38,983 bases of DNA. Source: Alphaproteobacteria bacterium. GTDB taxonomy: Bacteria; Pseudomonadota; Alphaproteobacteria; Caulobacterales; Aquidulcibacteraceae. Positions 7,289 to 16,369 of the stretch are shown one piece after another (position 1 is the stretch's first letter; each line of letters opens with the position of its first letter). Under the pieces are notes generated by a model, which was given only the letters and a program-made list of their open reading frames with translations, was not told the origin of the DNA and did not search any database. Location: assembly GCA_026400735.1 (NCBI GenBank), contig JAPLOL010000103.1, forward strand, positions 1 to 38,983, given 5' to 3'. The position numbers and the translations under genes are program-made.

Positions 7289-7963
7289 ATGCTCGTGTTC
7301 GGACGCCGGAATTTGCTTTTGGGCGGTGGTGCGCTGGCCGCTTTGAGCGTCGCCGGCTGTAACGGTTCCAGCGGAGCCGCAGGCCCATCGCCGGACGATA
7401 TGGCAATCGGCAATCCAGACTCAGGCATCACACTGATCGAATACGGCTCCTCGATGTGCAGCCACTGCCGCGAGTTTGAAGAGACCGTCTTCGCCCGGCT
7501 GAAAGAAAACTACATCGACACGAACAAGATCTTGTTCGTGTTTCGCGAAGTGCTCGCGCCCGTCGATCCTCAACGCGTCATCCCGACGATCGCGCTCGCC
7601 GAGTACCAAGTTGCGCGCTGCAATAACGCCTCGCCCGACGATTACTTCCGCCGCCTTGCGGTTATGTTCGAACAGCAGCCGGCTATGTTCCAGGCCGGCT
7701 CGCGCCAGGGCATCGAGGCGAAGCTGGTCGAGATCGGCGGCGCCGCTAACCTGTCGCGCGAACAAGTTCTCGCCTGCATCGCCGATCCGGCAGGCGCCGA
7801 GCGCATGACCCGTCTGGGCGAACTAGCCACGCGCGATGGCGTCAGTGGCACGCCGACTTTCTTCCTCAACGGGCAAAAGCTCGATGACCCGTCGATCATG
7901 ACCTACGACGGCATGGCCGCCGCGCTCGACGCCGCTATCGCGGCGCACGCCAGCGGCAACTAA
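7289..7963 (+). CDS. DsbA-family thiol-disulfide oxidoreductase lipoprotein
   Basis: 224 residues. The ATG at 7289 is preceded by TGGAGG. The leader MLVFGRRNLLLGGGALAALSVAGC has twin arginines and a lipobox with Cys24 as the lipidated residue. The thioredoxin fold begins with ITLIEYGSSMCSHCREFEE, whose active-site pair is C57-S-H-C60, followed by a long helical insertion and the cis-proline loop GTPTFF (T188-P189). It is expected to oxidise or isomerise protein thiols in the periplasm. An extra pair, C111 and C163, lies in the helical insertion. The smc gene begins 21 nt downstream. Confidence 0.92.
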   Translation: MLVFGRRNLLLGGGALAALSVAGCNGSSGAAGPSPDDMAIGNPDSGITLIEYGSSMCSHCREFEETVFARLKENYIDTNKILFVFREVLAPVDPQRVIPTIALAEYQVARCNNASPDDYFRRLAVMFEQQPAMFQAGSRQGIEAKLVEIGGAANLSREQVLACIADPAGAERMTRLGELATRDGVSGTPTFFLNGQKLDDPSIMTYDGMAAALDAAIAAHASGN

Positions 7964-7984
7964 CCAGGGAGAGGCGCGGCTTCC

Positions 7985-10900
7985 GTGCACATCACAGAGC
8001 TGCGCCTCCTTGGCTTCAAGAGCTTCGTCGATCCGGCGCGCGCGCCGATCGAGCAAGGCCTGACAGGCGTCGTCGGCCCGAACGGCTGCGGCAAATCCAA
8101 TCTCTTGGAAGCCGTGCGCTGGGTGATGGGCGCGACCAGCGCCAAATCCATGCGCGCCGCCGACATGGACGATGTGATTTTCTCCGGCAGCGCCGCACGT
8201 CCCGCGCGTGAGCACGGCGAAGTCACGATCGTGCTCTCGAACGCACGCGGTCGCGCACCCGCGCCATTTCACAACGAAGATGTTCTCGAAGTTACCCGTC
8301 GTATCCGCCGCGGGCTCGGGTCGACCTATCGCATCAACGGCAAGGAAGTGCGCGCCAAAGACGTGCAGCTCTTGTTCGCCGACGCCGCCACCGGGGCCAA
8401 CTCGCCTGCCCTGGTTCGCCAGGGTCAGATCAACGAACTTATCTCCGCCAAGCCGCAAAACCGCCGCCGCATTCTCGAAGACGCCGCTGGCATCGCCGGC
8501 CTGCACGCGCGCCGCCACGAAGCCGATCTCAAACTCAAATCAGCCGAGACAAATCTCACCCGCCTCGACGAAGTGCTCGGCGAGATCGAGGCCCAAGCCG
8601 CAAGCTTGAAAAAGCAAGCCCGCCAAGCTGAACGCTATCGCGGCCTTGCGCAAACGCTTCGCGAAACCGAAGCGCTGCTCTTGCACCGCCGCTGGACCGA
8701 AGCGCGCGAGCGCGAAGCCGAAGCCAAAGCGCATCTGCGCGAAGCGGAGCGCGCCGTCGCCTCTGCAGCTTCAGAAGCCAGCGCCGCCGAACGCAGCGCA
8801 TCGGAAGTGCGTGAGGGCCTGGCGCCGCTACGCGAACAAGAAATGATCGCCGCCGCTGTGTTGCGCCGGCTCGAAGTTTCACGCGTAAACCTCGAGCGCG
8901 ATCTGGCGGAAGCCCAAGGCGTCATCGAACGCTGCGATCAAGACGCTGCGCGCAACCGTGATGAGAGCGAACGCCTAGAAGCCCTGAAACAAGATGCGCA
9001 AACCGCGCTCACCCGCCTCACCGAAGAATCCTCCGCGCTCGGCGTCGATGACGGCGGCAAATCGCAAGCGGCTTTGAAGAAAGCCGAAGACGCAGAGGCC
9101 GCCACTGTCGCGACCCGCGCCAAGGCCGAAGCCGAACTCGAAGCGCTCGCAGCCGCCGCCGCGGCCGCCAAGGCGCGCGCTCAAGCCCTCACTGCCGCCG
9201 CAGACGGAGCGCGCGAGCGCCTCGCACGCGCTGAAGAGCGCAAACGCACACTCGACGCACAGATCAAAGCGCTACCGGCTTCAATCGATCTCGATGCAAA
9301 GGCCACCGCTGCGAAAGCTGCCGCCGAAGCCGCACGCAAAGCCCACGAAAAGCTCTGCGCCGATCTCACCGAGGCGGAAGCAGCGCTGAAGCGCGCGGAA
9401 ACCGCTGACGACGCATCGTTCACACCACACCGCGCCGCCGAGAAAGCGCTGCAAGAACTCGACGCCGAAGTCCGCGCACTTGACAAGCTCGCACCAAAGG
9501 ACGCCGCCAAGTTTCCCCCGGTGCTCGCATCGATCGATGTCGAACCCGGCTTTGAGCGCGCCCTCGCCGCCGCTCTCGGTGACGACATCGATGCGTCAAC
9601 CAACGCCGACGCCCCCGCACGCTGGTCCGGCGCCGATCTCCCCACGCCCGCTTTGCCCACGAGCGCAGAGTCGCTGACACGCTTCGTCAAAGCGCCGGCG
9701 CAACTCGCAGCGCGCCTGGCGCTCACTGGCGTCGTCGAAACGAAGGACGGCGCCAAACTCGCGAAACAATTGCCACCGGGCGGACGCTTGGTCTCACGCG
9801 AAGGCGACCTCTGGCGCTGGGATGGCTTCGTGCGGCGCGCCGACGCACCACAACCAGCCGCCGTCCGGCTTGAACACAAAAATCGTCTGGCGGCCGCGCG
9901 CAACGAACTCGAAACCGCTCAAGCCAACGCCGCCAAAGCGAAAGCGGCGTGGGAAGTCGCAAAAGCAGAACGCCAAGTCGCCGACGCCAGAGCAAAAGCC
10001 CTGCGCGCCGACGCACCGAAGCTCGCTGCCAGCGAAGCAAATGCGCAGCGCGAATTCGAACGCCTCGAAGCCGAGCGCACACGCAACGCCGAGCGCAGCG
10101 CCGACCTCACGGCCCAAGCGCAAGCCCTAGCCACAGAGATTGGCGACGCAAGCGCCGCCGCCGGCGCCGCAAAAGGCGCAGCGGGCGAAGCGCCGGTGAA
10201 AGTAGATGAAGCCGCGATCGCTGCCGCGCGTACCGCAGTCGACGCCGCGCGTTTGGCGGCAGCGGAAGCTGCCGCTGCGACCCAAAGCATTGTCCGCGAC
10301 AAAGTTCAGCGCGACTCCCGCCGCAAAGCCGTTGACGCCGAGACCATGCAGTGGCGCGCGCGCATCGACAGCGCCGACGCACGCCTCAAATCGCTCGCCA
10401 AAGAACTCGACGAAATCGAGAAGCGCCGCGACGACGCCAGGGCTGCGCCCGAAACCGCGCGCGTCAAACTCGAAACTCTGATGGACGAAGCAAGCGCTGC
10501 CGAGCAGCGTCGCGTCGAAGCCAGCGACAAGGTCGCCGAAGCCGAAACCGCCGCGCGCGTCGCCGGCGACCGCGCCCGCTCGCTCGAGCAAGCGCACGCA
10601 GACGCCCGCGAGCGTCGCGCTAGCGCCGATGCGCACACGCAAGCGAACGCAGCCCGCGTCGCCGACATCGCCACCGCCGCCCAAGAGCAAGCTGGCGTCG
10701 CACCCGATAAGCTCGCGGATCTAGCGGGCGCCCTGCTCAACAGCGCCCTTGGCGCCGTGCCGATCGGTGAAGTCGAGCGCCGTCTCGAACGCCTCAAGGC
10801 CGAGCGCGAAGCCGCTGGCCCCGTGAACCTGCGCGCACAGGAAGAACTGGCCGAAGCTCAAGAGCGCATCGACACGCTCGCGCGCGAGAAGGAAGACGTC

Positions 10901-11437
10901 GCGCAGGCGGTTGCGAAGCTCCGCCGCGCGATCACGACACTCAACAACGAAGGCCGCCAGCGCCTGCTGCGCGCGTTCGAAGAAGTCGACGCCCACTTCG
11001 CTCAGCTCTTCGCCACGCTCTTCGAAGGCGGCCGCGCCAACCTGAAGCTCACGGAAAGCGAAGACCCACTCGAAGCCGGTCTCGAGATATTTGCTGAGCC
11101 GCCGGGCAAGCGGCTCAGCAACCTCTCGCTTCTTTCCGGTGGCGAACAGGCGCTTACCGCCACCGCACTCATCTTCGCTGTCTTCCTCGCGAACCCCGCC
11201 CCGCTTTGCGTGCTGGACGAAGTCGATGCGCCGCTCGACGACGCCAACGTCGATCGCTTCTGCCGTATGCTCGAAGAAATGAAGCGCCTGACCACGACGC
11301 GCTTCATTGTGATCACGCACAACCCAGTATCGATGTCGCGCATGGATCGCCTCTATGGCGTCACCATGCAAGAACAAGGCGTATCGCAACTCGTCAGTGT
11401 CGACCTCGGCCGCGCGCAAGCGCTGGCAGCGGAGTAA
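7985..11437 (+). CDS. smc: Chromosome segregation ATPase SMC
   Basis: 1150 residues from a GTG start, with GGGAGAGG about 8-13 nt upstream. SMC forms the ring-shaped condensin that organises the chromosome with ScpA and ScpB. The N-terminal head has Walker A GPNGCGKSN (31-39). Two long Ala/Glu/Arg-rich coiled coils (about 170-500 and 650-1000) flank a hinge at about 505-640. The C-terminal head has the signature LSGGEQ (1050-1055) and Walker B VLDEVDAPLDD (D1078, E1079). The coiled-coil codons are extremely GC-rich, which opens many meaningless frames on both strands. A weak hairpin follows the stop. Confidence 0.97.
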   Translation: MHITELRLLGFKSFVDPARAPIEQGLTGVVGPNGCGKSNLLEAVRWVMGATSAKSMRAADMDDVIFSGSAARPAREHGEVTIVLSNARGRAPAPFHNEDVLEVTRRIRRGLGSTYRINGKEVRAKDVQLLFADAATGANSPALVRQGQINELISAKPQNRRRILEDAAGIAGLHARRHEADLKLKSAETNLTRLDEVLGEIEAQAASLKKQARQAERYRGLAQTLRETEALLLHRRWTEAREREAEAKAHLREAERAVASAASEASAAERSASEVREGLAPLREQEMIAAAVLRRLEVSRVNLERDLAEAQGVIERCDQDAARNRDESERLEALKQDAQTALTRLTEESSALGVDDGGKSQAALKKAEDAEAATVATRAKAEAELEALAAAAAAAKARAQALTAAADGARERLARAEERKRTLDAQIKALPASIDLDAKATAAKAAAEAARKAHEKLCADLTEAEAALKRAETADDASFTPHRAAEKALQELDAEVRALDKLAPKDAAKFPPVLASIDVEPGFERALAAALGDDIDASTNADAPARWSGADLPTPALPTSAESLTRFVKAPAQLAARLALTGVVETKDGAKLAKQLPPGGRLVSREGDLWRWDGFVRRADAPQPAAVRLEHKNRLAAARNELETAQANAAKAKAAWEVAKAERQVADARAKALRADAPKLAASEANAQREFERLEAERTRNAERSADLTAQAQALATEIGDASAAAGAAKGAAGEAPVKVDEAAIAAARTAVDAARLAAAEAAAATQSIVRDKVQRDSRRKAVDAETMQWRARIDSADARLKSLAKELDEIEKRRDDARAAPETARVKLETLMDEASAAEQRRVEASDKVAEAETAARVAGDRARSLEQAHADARERRASADAHTQANAARVADIATAAQEQAGVAPDKLADLAGALLNSALGAVPIGEVERRLERLKAEREAAGPVNLRAQEELAEAQERIDTLAREKEDVAQAVAKLRRAITTLNNEGRQRLLRAFEEVDAHFAQLFATLFEGGRANLKLTESEDPLEAGLEIFAEPPGKRLSNLSLLSGGEQALTATALIFAVFLANPAPLCVLDEVDAPLDDANVDRFCRMLEEMKRLTTTRFIVITHNPVSMSRMDRLYGVTMQEQGVSQLVSVDLGRAQALAAE

Positions 11438-11442
11438 CTTGC

Positions 11443-11466
11443 ACCGCGGGCCTGAAGGCTCGCGGT
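11443..11466. terminator. Possible bidirectional terminator between smc and the TraG-like gene
   Basis: ACCGCGGGCC pairs with GGCTCGCGGT (10 positions, one mismatch) around a TGAA tetraloop, in the 35-nt gap between two converging genes. The position fits a shared terminator, but only a short T-rich patch follows on either strand. Confidence 0.45.
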
Positions 11467-11472
11467 CCAAGT

Positions 11473-12852
11473 TTAGCGCCCCCGCGGCGGCCTGCGCTTG
11501 GCCGGCGCTTCATCCGTCTCGAACATCGGGTTCGGATCGAACTGACCAGCAAACGGCGCATCCATCAGATAATCCGGCAGACGCGCGCTGACGGCCTTCT
11601 GGTTGGAGATCGAGATGATCTGCTGCTCTTTGGTCATCGCGCGCAGTTTATCCGCGTCGATGTCGCCGATCAGCTCCGAGCTCTCTTTCGCCATCAGGTG
11701 GTTCGCAACACCGAAGAGTTGGAAAACGCCTGCATTGTTGAAGATCGTGCGCCAATCCTTCGGATAGAGCCGCTGCAGCTGCGATAGATCCTGGAAGAAC
11801 GGCCACACCTGCAAGCCATAGCCACGCAGCAACGTCATCGACTGACGCAGCGGACCGAATTCGCCGAGCTGTGCGCACTCATCGAGCAAGAACAACGTCG
11901 AACGCTTCGGACGGCGCTTGCGGCCCATGACCGTCAGCATCAGCGCGCCGACCCACAGGCGCAGCAGCGCGCCATGGCTTTCGAGTTTATCCGGCGGAAT
12001 GACGATGTAGATCGTCATCGGATCGCCGCGGCGCACCGCATCGAGATTGATCGTCGACTTCGACAGCGAACGCAGCGCCGAATCCGAGTTCACGACCTTC
12101 AGATAGCTCTGCGCCGTCGAAAGAATGCCCGAGCGCGTTTGCTCGGTGATCGGCAAGAACGAAGAGATGTTTTGCTTCGACAGCCGGTTCAGATGCTCGT
12201 GGCCCTCGATCAGCGCCGCGAGATTGTAAACCGCGTCGTCGCTCATCAGGATTTCGCGCACCTTGCCGAAGTGACGCTCGCCCTTCGGTGAGGTCTCGGC
12301 CACGGCGGCGATCACGCCCGCCATCAGCGAGCGGCCCCAATTGTCCCAGAAGGGCTCCTTGTGGAAGCCGACATCGCCGGCCAGCAGCGAGGCTAGCATT
12401 TCAGCGTCTGCGTCCAGCAGCGCGCCAGGGCGGTTGAAGAGGTCGAAAGGGTTCAAAGAATCGGTACGCTTCGACACCGCGCCAAACGGATCGAGCAGAC
12501 GGACCTCCTGGCCCATCTCCTTCCGGCGGCGCGCGGTCACGTGCCAGGTCTCGCCCTTGGGATCGATGACGATCACCGAGCCTTCAAAGCGCAACAGGTT
12601 CGGGATGATGACGCCTCGGCCCTTGCCGGCGCCCGTAGGGGCGATGGTGAGCAAATGGCGGTCTTCGGCGAACACCACCGGAATCTCGCCCTCGATCGCG
12701 GCATCGGTCCGCGGTGCGCCGAAACCCATCGGTTCGCTGCGGCCATGGTCGGACTGCCAGCCAAGGAGCAAGTCCATGACTTCAGAGCGCAATCCCTGAC
12801 CCGAAGCCTCGGCGGGCTTCTTCTTCGGGCGGGTCGTGCGCGGCCTGGTCAT
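11473..12852 (-). CDS. Orphan soluble VirD4/TraG-type coupling ATPase
   Basis: 459 residues from ATG 12852, selected because GGAGGTG lies 6 nt upstream. Longer starts would add a region rich in Arg with no clear function. Walker A is APTGAGKGRG (71-80) and Walker B is TLFLLDECAQLG (D324, E325). Further TraG/VirD4 signatures include IDPKGETW, LDPFG, SLNPFDLF, PFWDNWGR and the block from the Walker B to GLQVWPFFQDLSQL. Classical coupling proteins feed DNA or protein into a type IV secretion channel and are anchored by two N-terminal membrane helices. None are present here, and there is no relaxase or virB gene nearby. A soluble DNA-pumping or domesticated role is possible. Confidence 0.87.
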   Translation of the reverse strand: MTRPRTTRPKKKPAEASGQGLRSEVMDLLLGWQSDHGRSEPMGFGAPRTDAAIEGEIPVVFAEDRHLLTIAPTGAGKGRGVIIPNLLRFEGSVIVIDPKGETWHVTARRRKEMGQEVRLLDPFGAVSKRTDSLNPFDLFNRPGALLDADAEMLASLLAGDVGFHKEPFWDNWGRSLMAGVIAAVAETSPKGERHFGKVREILMSDDAVYNLAALIEGHEHLNRLSKQNISSFLPITEQTRSGILSTAQSYLKVVNSDSALRSLSKSTINLDAVRRGDPMTIYIVIPPDKLESHGALLRLWVGALMLTVMGRKRRPKRSTLFLLDECAQLGEFGPLRQSMTLLRGYGLQVWPFFQDLSQLQRLYPKDWRTIFNNAGVFQLFGVANHLMAKESSELIGDIDADKLRAMTKEQQIISISNQKAVSARLPDYLMDAPFAGQFDPNPMFETDEAPAKRRPPRGR

Positions 12853-13004
12853 GAACACCTCCATCGCGGTCGCTAGGGAGCGCGACCGTGAATCAAACGT
12901 AAACATCAATCTGGGCCGGACCCGCACCGCATTGCGGCGGAACTCGCCTAAATGGTGAACGGACCGGCTGGAGGCTTCTGCCCCGCCAGACCTCCAATGG
13001 ACCC

Positions 13005-13044
13005 AAAAAATAATCCCCGCGCAACGCCTTGAAGCTGCGCGGGG
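13005..13044 (-). terminator. Second terminator of the POT transporter gene
   Basis: CCCCGCGCA (13015-13023) pairs with TGCGCGGGG (13036-13044). Read on the minus strand the hairpin is followed by ATTATTTTTT. It lies about 80 nt past the transporter stop, behind a first terminator. Confidence 0.75.
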
Positions 13045-13056
13045 CAGAACTATCCG

Positions 13057-13102
13057 AAAAAGTTACCCACCGGCCACGGATGGCCGGTGGGTATTTGTTT
13101 TT
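13057..13102. terminator. Strong hairpin terminator, T-rich on both strands
   Basis: ACCCACCGGCCA (13065-13076) and TGGCCGGTGGGT (13081-13092) form a perfect 12-bp stem with a 4-nt loop. The plus side continues ATTTGTTTTTATT and the minus side AACTTTTTCGG, so it can work in both directions. Its natural client is the minus-strand POT gene ending at 13124. Confidence 0.85.
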
Positions 13103-13123
13103 ATTCAGTTTCTTGCGTTCGCC

Positions 13124-14911
13124 TTAGCGAATGCCGCGCATGCCTTTTTGCAGGAATGGCGCGAGTAACAGCAGAACGCCGGCAGCGCCGAGGCCCCAGA
13201 TGCCGATCGTCTGGAAGACACCGAGATAGGTGTTCAACGAGACTTCCGGATTGAGCACTTGGCCGCCGACGGTCTCCGTCGAAGCGAATTGCGCGATGAT
13301 GCCGCCTGCGTACTGCGCCATCGCTGACGACATGAACCACACGCCCATCATCAAGCCGACCATCTTCGCCGGCGAGAGTTTGGTGATCATCGAAAGACCA
13401 ACCGGCGAGATGCAGAGCTCACCCACCGAGTGGATGAAGTATGCGAGCGCCAGCCAGTAAAGAGCCACTTCGAACTGCGCGTTGTGGAACTGTGCGCCAA
13501 ACACGAGCGCCAAGAAGCCGATGCCCACCAGCGCCAGAGCGATGACGAACTTGAACGGCACGGACGGTTCGAGTTTGCGTGCGCCCAACCAGTTCCACAT
13601 CAGGCTGAACAGCGGCGCCATGATGACGATGAAGAGCGGGTTGAACACCTGCGCTTGGCCCGCCGGCATCGTGTACTGACCAATGAACGGCAGAACGCCG
13701 AGGTCTCGGTCGGTGTTGCGCTCGGCGAAGAGCGTGAGTGACGAACCGGCCTGCTCGAACAGGGTCCAGAACACGACTGAGAAGATGCAGAGCACCACCG
13801 CTACGATGAGCTTGGAGCGCGCATCCTTGTCCAGTCCGGCCAGCGCCCAGATCGGCAAGCCGACCATGGCGAGGATGTAGACGGCAAACATTATCTGCCC
13901 GAGCAATGGTTGGGACAGCAGGAAGCCAACAATGCCGCCAGATGCGCCATCACCACCGCTGTGCGTCGCCGCTTCCATGGCGTTGTTCATCAGGAACCAA
14001 ATGACCGGCACCGCGAGGAGCGAGCCGATCAAAATCACCAGGCCACGCTTAGGCGCGTCTGCTGGCGGGTTGCCGTAATCCTTCAGCGTGCTGCTCGCCA
14101 ATTGGAAGCGGATCGCCGCAAACAGCATACCGAAACCAGCGAGCGCGAAGCCCCATTGGTAGCCGTACATGCCGGCGATGATCGGCGCTAAGAATTGCGA
14201 GAAGATCGAGCCGAGGTTGATGCCCATGTAGAAAATGGTGAACCCGGCGTCGCGGCGGCGGTCGGTTTGCGAATAGAGGTCGCCGACGATCGTCGAGATG
14301 TTCGGTTTGAAATAGCCGTTGCCGACGATGATCAGGCCCAAAGATGCGAAGAGCAGGATCACGCTGAGCGGATTGCGTTCAGCGTCAAACTGGTAGCCGC
14401 CTTGCGCAATCGTTGCCGGCAGCGCGCCGGTCGCGCCTTCCAGCGTCAGCGAACCATCTTCGTTACCGATAATGCGGTGACGCTGCCCATCCGCAACTAC
14501 GTACTGCGTGGTCGTGTCGTCCTGTCTCTCGACGGCGACTTCGTAGCGCGTGCCACCGATCGTGACGAACGGATCAGCCCGATCGCCGCCTGTGAATGCG
14601 AGCATCAAATAGCCCGCCGACATCAGCACGGCGCCGAGCTTCACGGAGTTTTTGTTGCCGAGATAACGGTCGGCGATGAAGCCGCCGATCAGCGGCGTCA
14701 GATAAACGAGCGAGGTGAAAGCGCCATAGAGGCCGTTGGCGACGCGGTCGGCGAACACGAAGTGCTCAACCAGATACAGGATGAGCAGCGCCCGCATTCT
14801 GTAATAACCGAAGCGCTCCCAGGCTTCGGTCGTGAAGAGAAGTGCGAGTGGGCGGGGATGCCCGAACCAAGTCTTCTCGCCGCCGCCTCCGGCGGTTTCC
14901 GTTGTGCTCAT
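13124..14911 (-). CDS. POT-family proton-dependent peptide transporter
   Basis: 595 residues with about 12-14 membrane helices. It imports di- and tripeptides with protons across the inner membrane. The proton-coupling motif ExxER appears in helix 1 as TEAWERFGYY (E29, E32, R33). GGFIADRYLG and GYFKPNIST are further PTR2 signatures. An insertion of about 60 polar residues (about 109-171, including RYEVAVERQDDTTTQYVVADG) separates the third and fourth helices and probably forms a small periplasmic domain. A GGGGGA ribosome-binding site precedes the ATG. Two tandem terminators follow. The gene fits a lifestyle feeding on peptides. Confidence 0.93.
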   Translation of the reverse strand: MSTTETAGGGGEKTWFGHPRPLALLFTTEAWERFGYYRMRALLILYLVEHFVFADRVANGLYGAFTSLVYLTPLIGGFIADRYLGNKNSVKLGAVLMSAGYLMLAFTGGDRADPFVTIGGTRYEVAVERQDDTTTQYVVADGQRHRIIGNEDGSLTLEGATGALPATIAQGGYQFDAERNPLSVILLFASLGLIIVGNGYFKPNISTIVGDLYSQTDRRRDAGFTIFYMGINLGSIFSQFLAPIIAGMYGYQWGFALAGFGMLFAAIRFQLASSTLKDYGNPPADAPKRGLVILIGSLLAVPVIWFLMNNAMEAATHSGGDGASGGIVGFLLSQPLLGQIMFAVYILAMVGLPIWALAGLDKDARSKLIVAVVLCIFSVVFWTLFEQAGSSLTLFAERNTDRDLGVLPFIGQYTMPAGQAQVFNPLFIVIMAPLFSLMWNWLGARKLEPSVPFKFVIALALVGIGFLALVFGAQFHNAQFEVALYWLALAYFIHSVGELCISPVGLSMITKLSPAKMVGLMMGVWFMSSAMAQYAGGIIAQFASTETVGGQVLNPEVSLNTYLGVFQTIGIWGLGAAGVLLLLAPFLQKGMRGIR

Positions 14912-15011
14912 GTTCCCCCTGCTCCGTCTTATCTGGTTGCGCCCTCGCGCGATTGGTCACGACCCTTGCCTAAGGTTCACCCGTTAGACAAGCACGGCGT
15001 TCACCGGTGCA

Positions 15012-15539
15012 TCAAGCGCGAGGCGTCGGACGGAGGTCAGGGGCGAGCACCCACCAGAAGGTTTGCCCCGGATTGGAGTCGAGCCAGAAGCCCAGACGGC
15101 GCAGCGTCTTCACCGACGCAATGTTCCCGGCATCGCAGCCTGCGAGCACAGTTTCCGCACCTGCGTCCTCGAACAGCCAGTCGATCACGCCGTTTACCGC
15201 CTCGACCGCATAGCCCTGACGGCGGCGGCTGCGCGCAATGCCATAGCCAATCTCAAATTCGCTTTGCGAGCGAGACGACGGCTCAAAGCGCACGTCGCCG
15301 ATGACAACGCCCTCTTGGCGATGAATGGCGATCGCCCGCGTCGGCGCTGGCGCATTGCCAACATTGGAGATGGAGCGAGCGACGAGCCCAAGACTCGCAG
15401 CGCACCAATCTTCCGGCGCATCCGCGCCAATCACATGCGCAAACGCGTTCGGGCCGACACGCGCGGCGTCGGCCATTTCCGGCGTCACCGGTTCAAGGCG
15501 CAGACGCGCTGTAAAGAGCGGATGGTCGAGGACGTTCAT
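15012..15539 (-). CDS. GNAT-family N-acetyltransferase (RimJ/RimL-like)
   Basis: 175 residues. The opening TARLRLEPVTPEMADA and the block EIGYGIARSRRRQGYAVEAVNGVIDW are typical of the RimJ/RimL branch; RRRQGYA is the acetyl-CoA pyrophosphate-binding loop. The C-terminal NIASVKTLRRLGFW is the conserved Asn-x-Ala-Ser segment with the following beta strand. Members acetylate protein N-termini, amino sugars or small amines, so the substrate cannot be named. The gene lies upstream of and in line with the POT transporter gene, with about 100 nt between them. Confidence 0.85.
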   Translation of the reverse strand: MNVLDHPLFTARLRLEPVTPEMADAARVGPNAFAHVIGADAPEDWCAASLGLVARSISNVGNAPAPTRAIAIHRQEGVVIGDVRFEPSSRSQSEFEIGYGIARSRRRQGYAVEAVNGVIDWLFEDAGAETVLAGCDAGNIASVKTLRRLGFWLDSNPGQTFWWVLAPDLRPTPRA

Positions 15540-15604
15540 AAGTAGCCAGTACCTTTGCCTGCCCTCAAAGCGCCAGCAAAGGAAAACCCGCAGTAGGCCA
15601 TGGT

Positions 15605-16267
15605 TCAGGCCGGGTTCGCCTCGGGCGGCGTTTCCGGTTGCGTTGCCGGCGCAGGCGCACTCGCCTGAGGCGCGTACGTATTCGCCCGCGCTTGCATCTC
15701 ACCCAGGAAGCGCTTCTTCGCGGCCCGATAGCGCATCCGTTCAGTGATGCGGTCCCAGGTGCGCGCCAACCACCACCAGACTGGATACGTCAAAAACGCG
15801 AACATCACCGCGAGCCACATCGACCCTGTGCCGCCCTCGCCATGATGCGTCTCAAAGTTTGAGATCAACCAAAACACAACCGCCACCGCGATCGAGACTA
15901 CGGCAGCTTTCCAAATCGGCCCGAAGAACGGCGTGTGCCCGAGGTATGTGCGAAGCCCACCTTCAAACTCACCGCGCTCCCCGCTCGACACGTTGAAGAG
16001 GACGATGTTGTAGGGACCGCGGTCACGCTTGCCTTTGCCCTGGCCGCGCACAACCACAACGCGCTGTGTCTCGCGCACGCCAAGCTCAGTGTCTTCGAAA
16101 TCGTACTTCTGCTCTTTGCCGTCTGTGAGCTTCACAAACAGGCGCATGCGATTGGTGATGTGACCCGGCTCGACGTGGCGCCGGTCAGCGCCCTCGATGA
16201 CAACTGTTTCCGAAGTGAGTTGCACGTCGATGACGTCCCCCGCGGCCACATGCAGCTTGTCAGGCAT
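15605..16267 (-). CDS. Two-helix membrane protein of unknown function
   Basis: 220 residues; not recognised as a named family. The first 105 residues are soluble and beta-rich and contain QKYDFEDTELGVRETQRVVVVRGQG. Two membrane helices follow (about 118-136, AAVVSIAVAVVFWLI, and about 150-168, WLAVMFAFLTYPVWWWLA). The rest is a basic cytoplasmic stretch and a disordered Pro/Ala tail. GAGGGG lies just before the ATG. It is divergent from rsmE, with a small hairpin in the 100-nt gap. Confidence 0.72.
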   Translation of the reverse strand: MPDKLHVAAGDVIDVQLTSETVVIEGADRRHVEPGHITNRMRLFVKLTDGKEQKYDFEDTELGVRETQRVVVVRGQGKGKRDRGPYNIVLFNVSSGERGEFEGGLRTYLGHTPFFGPIWKAAVVSIAVAVVFWLISNFETHHGEGGTGSMWLAVMFAFLTYPVWWWLARTWDRITERMRYRAAKKRFLGEMQARANTYAPQASAPAPATQPETPPEANPA

Positions 16268-16369
16268 AATCCCCTCCCGCGAAAAGCGGCGGGATGGAGC
16301 GCCAGGGCGGGCCTCCGGTCAAGAGGAACGCTTGCACGCCGGACGCGAGCGCGGCAGCAAGGACACGCA

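Noticed and set aside
6611-7963. 450-residue frame that joins the end of another frame to the DsbA-like protein
   Set aside because: The first ~225 residues are Pro/Arg-rich and lie out of frame with dciA. The true gene starts at the ATG at 7289 with a good ribosome-binding site and lipoprotein leader.
9181-9903. Long minus-strand open frames opposite smc
   Set aside because: They have shadow composition (Ala/Arg/Ser-rich) caused by GC-rich coiled-coil codons and no recognisable domain.
11473-12852. TraG-like gene considered as part of an integrative conjugative element
   Set aside because: No relaxase, integrase, virB-type gene, tRNA or attachment site lies nearby, and flanking genes are housekeeping.
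14195-15304. 369-residue plus-strand frame
   Set aside because: It is antisense to the POT and GNAT genes, which both show clear motifs.
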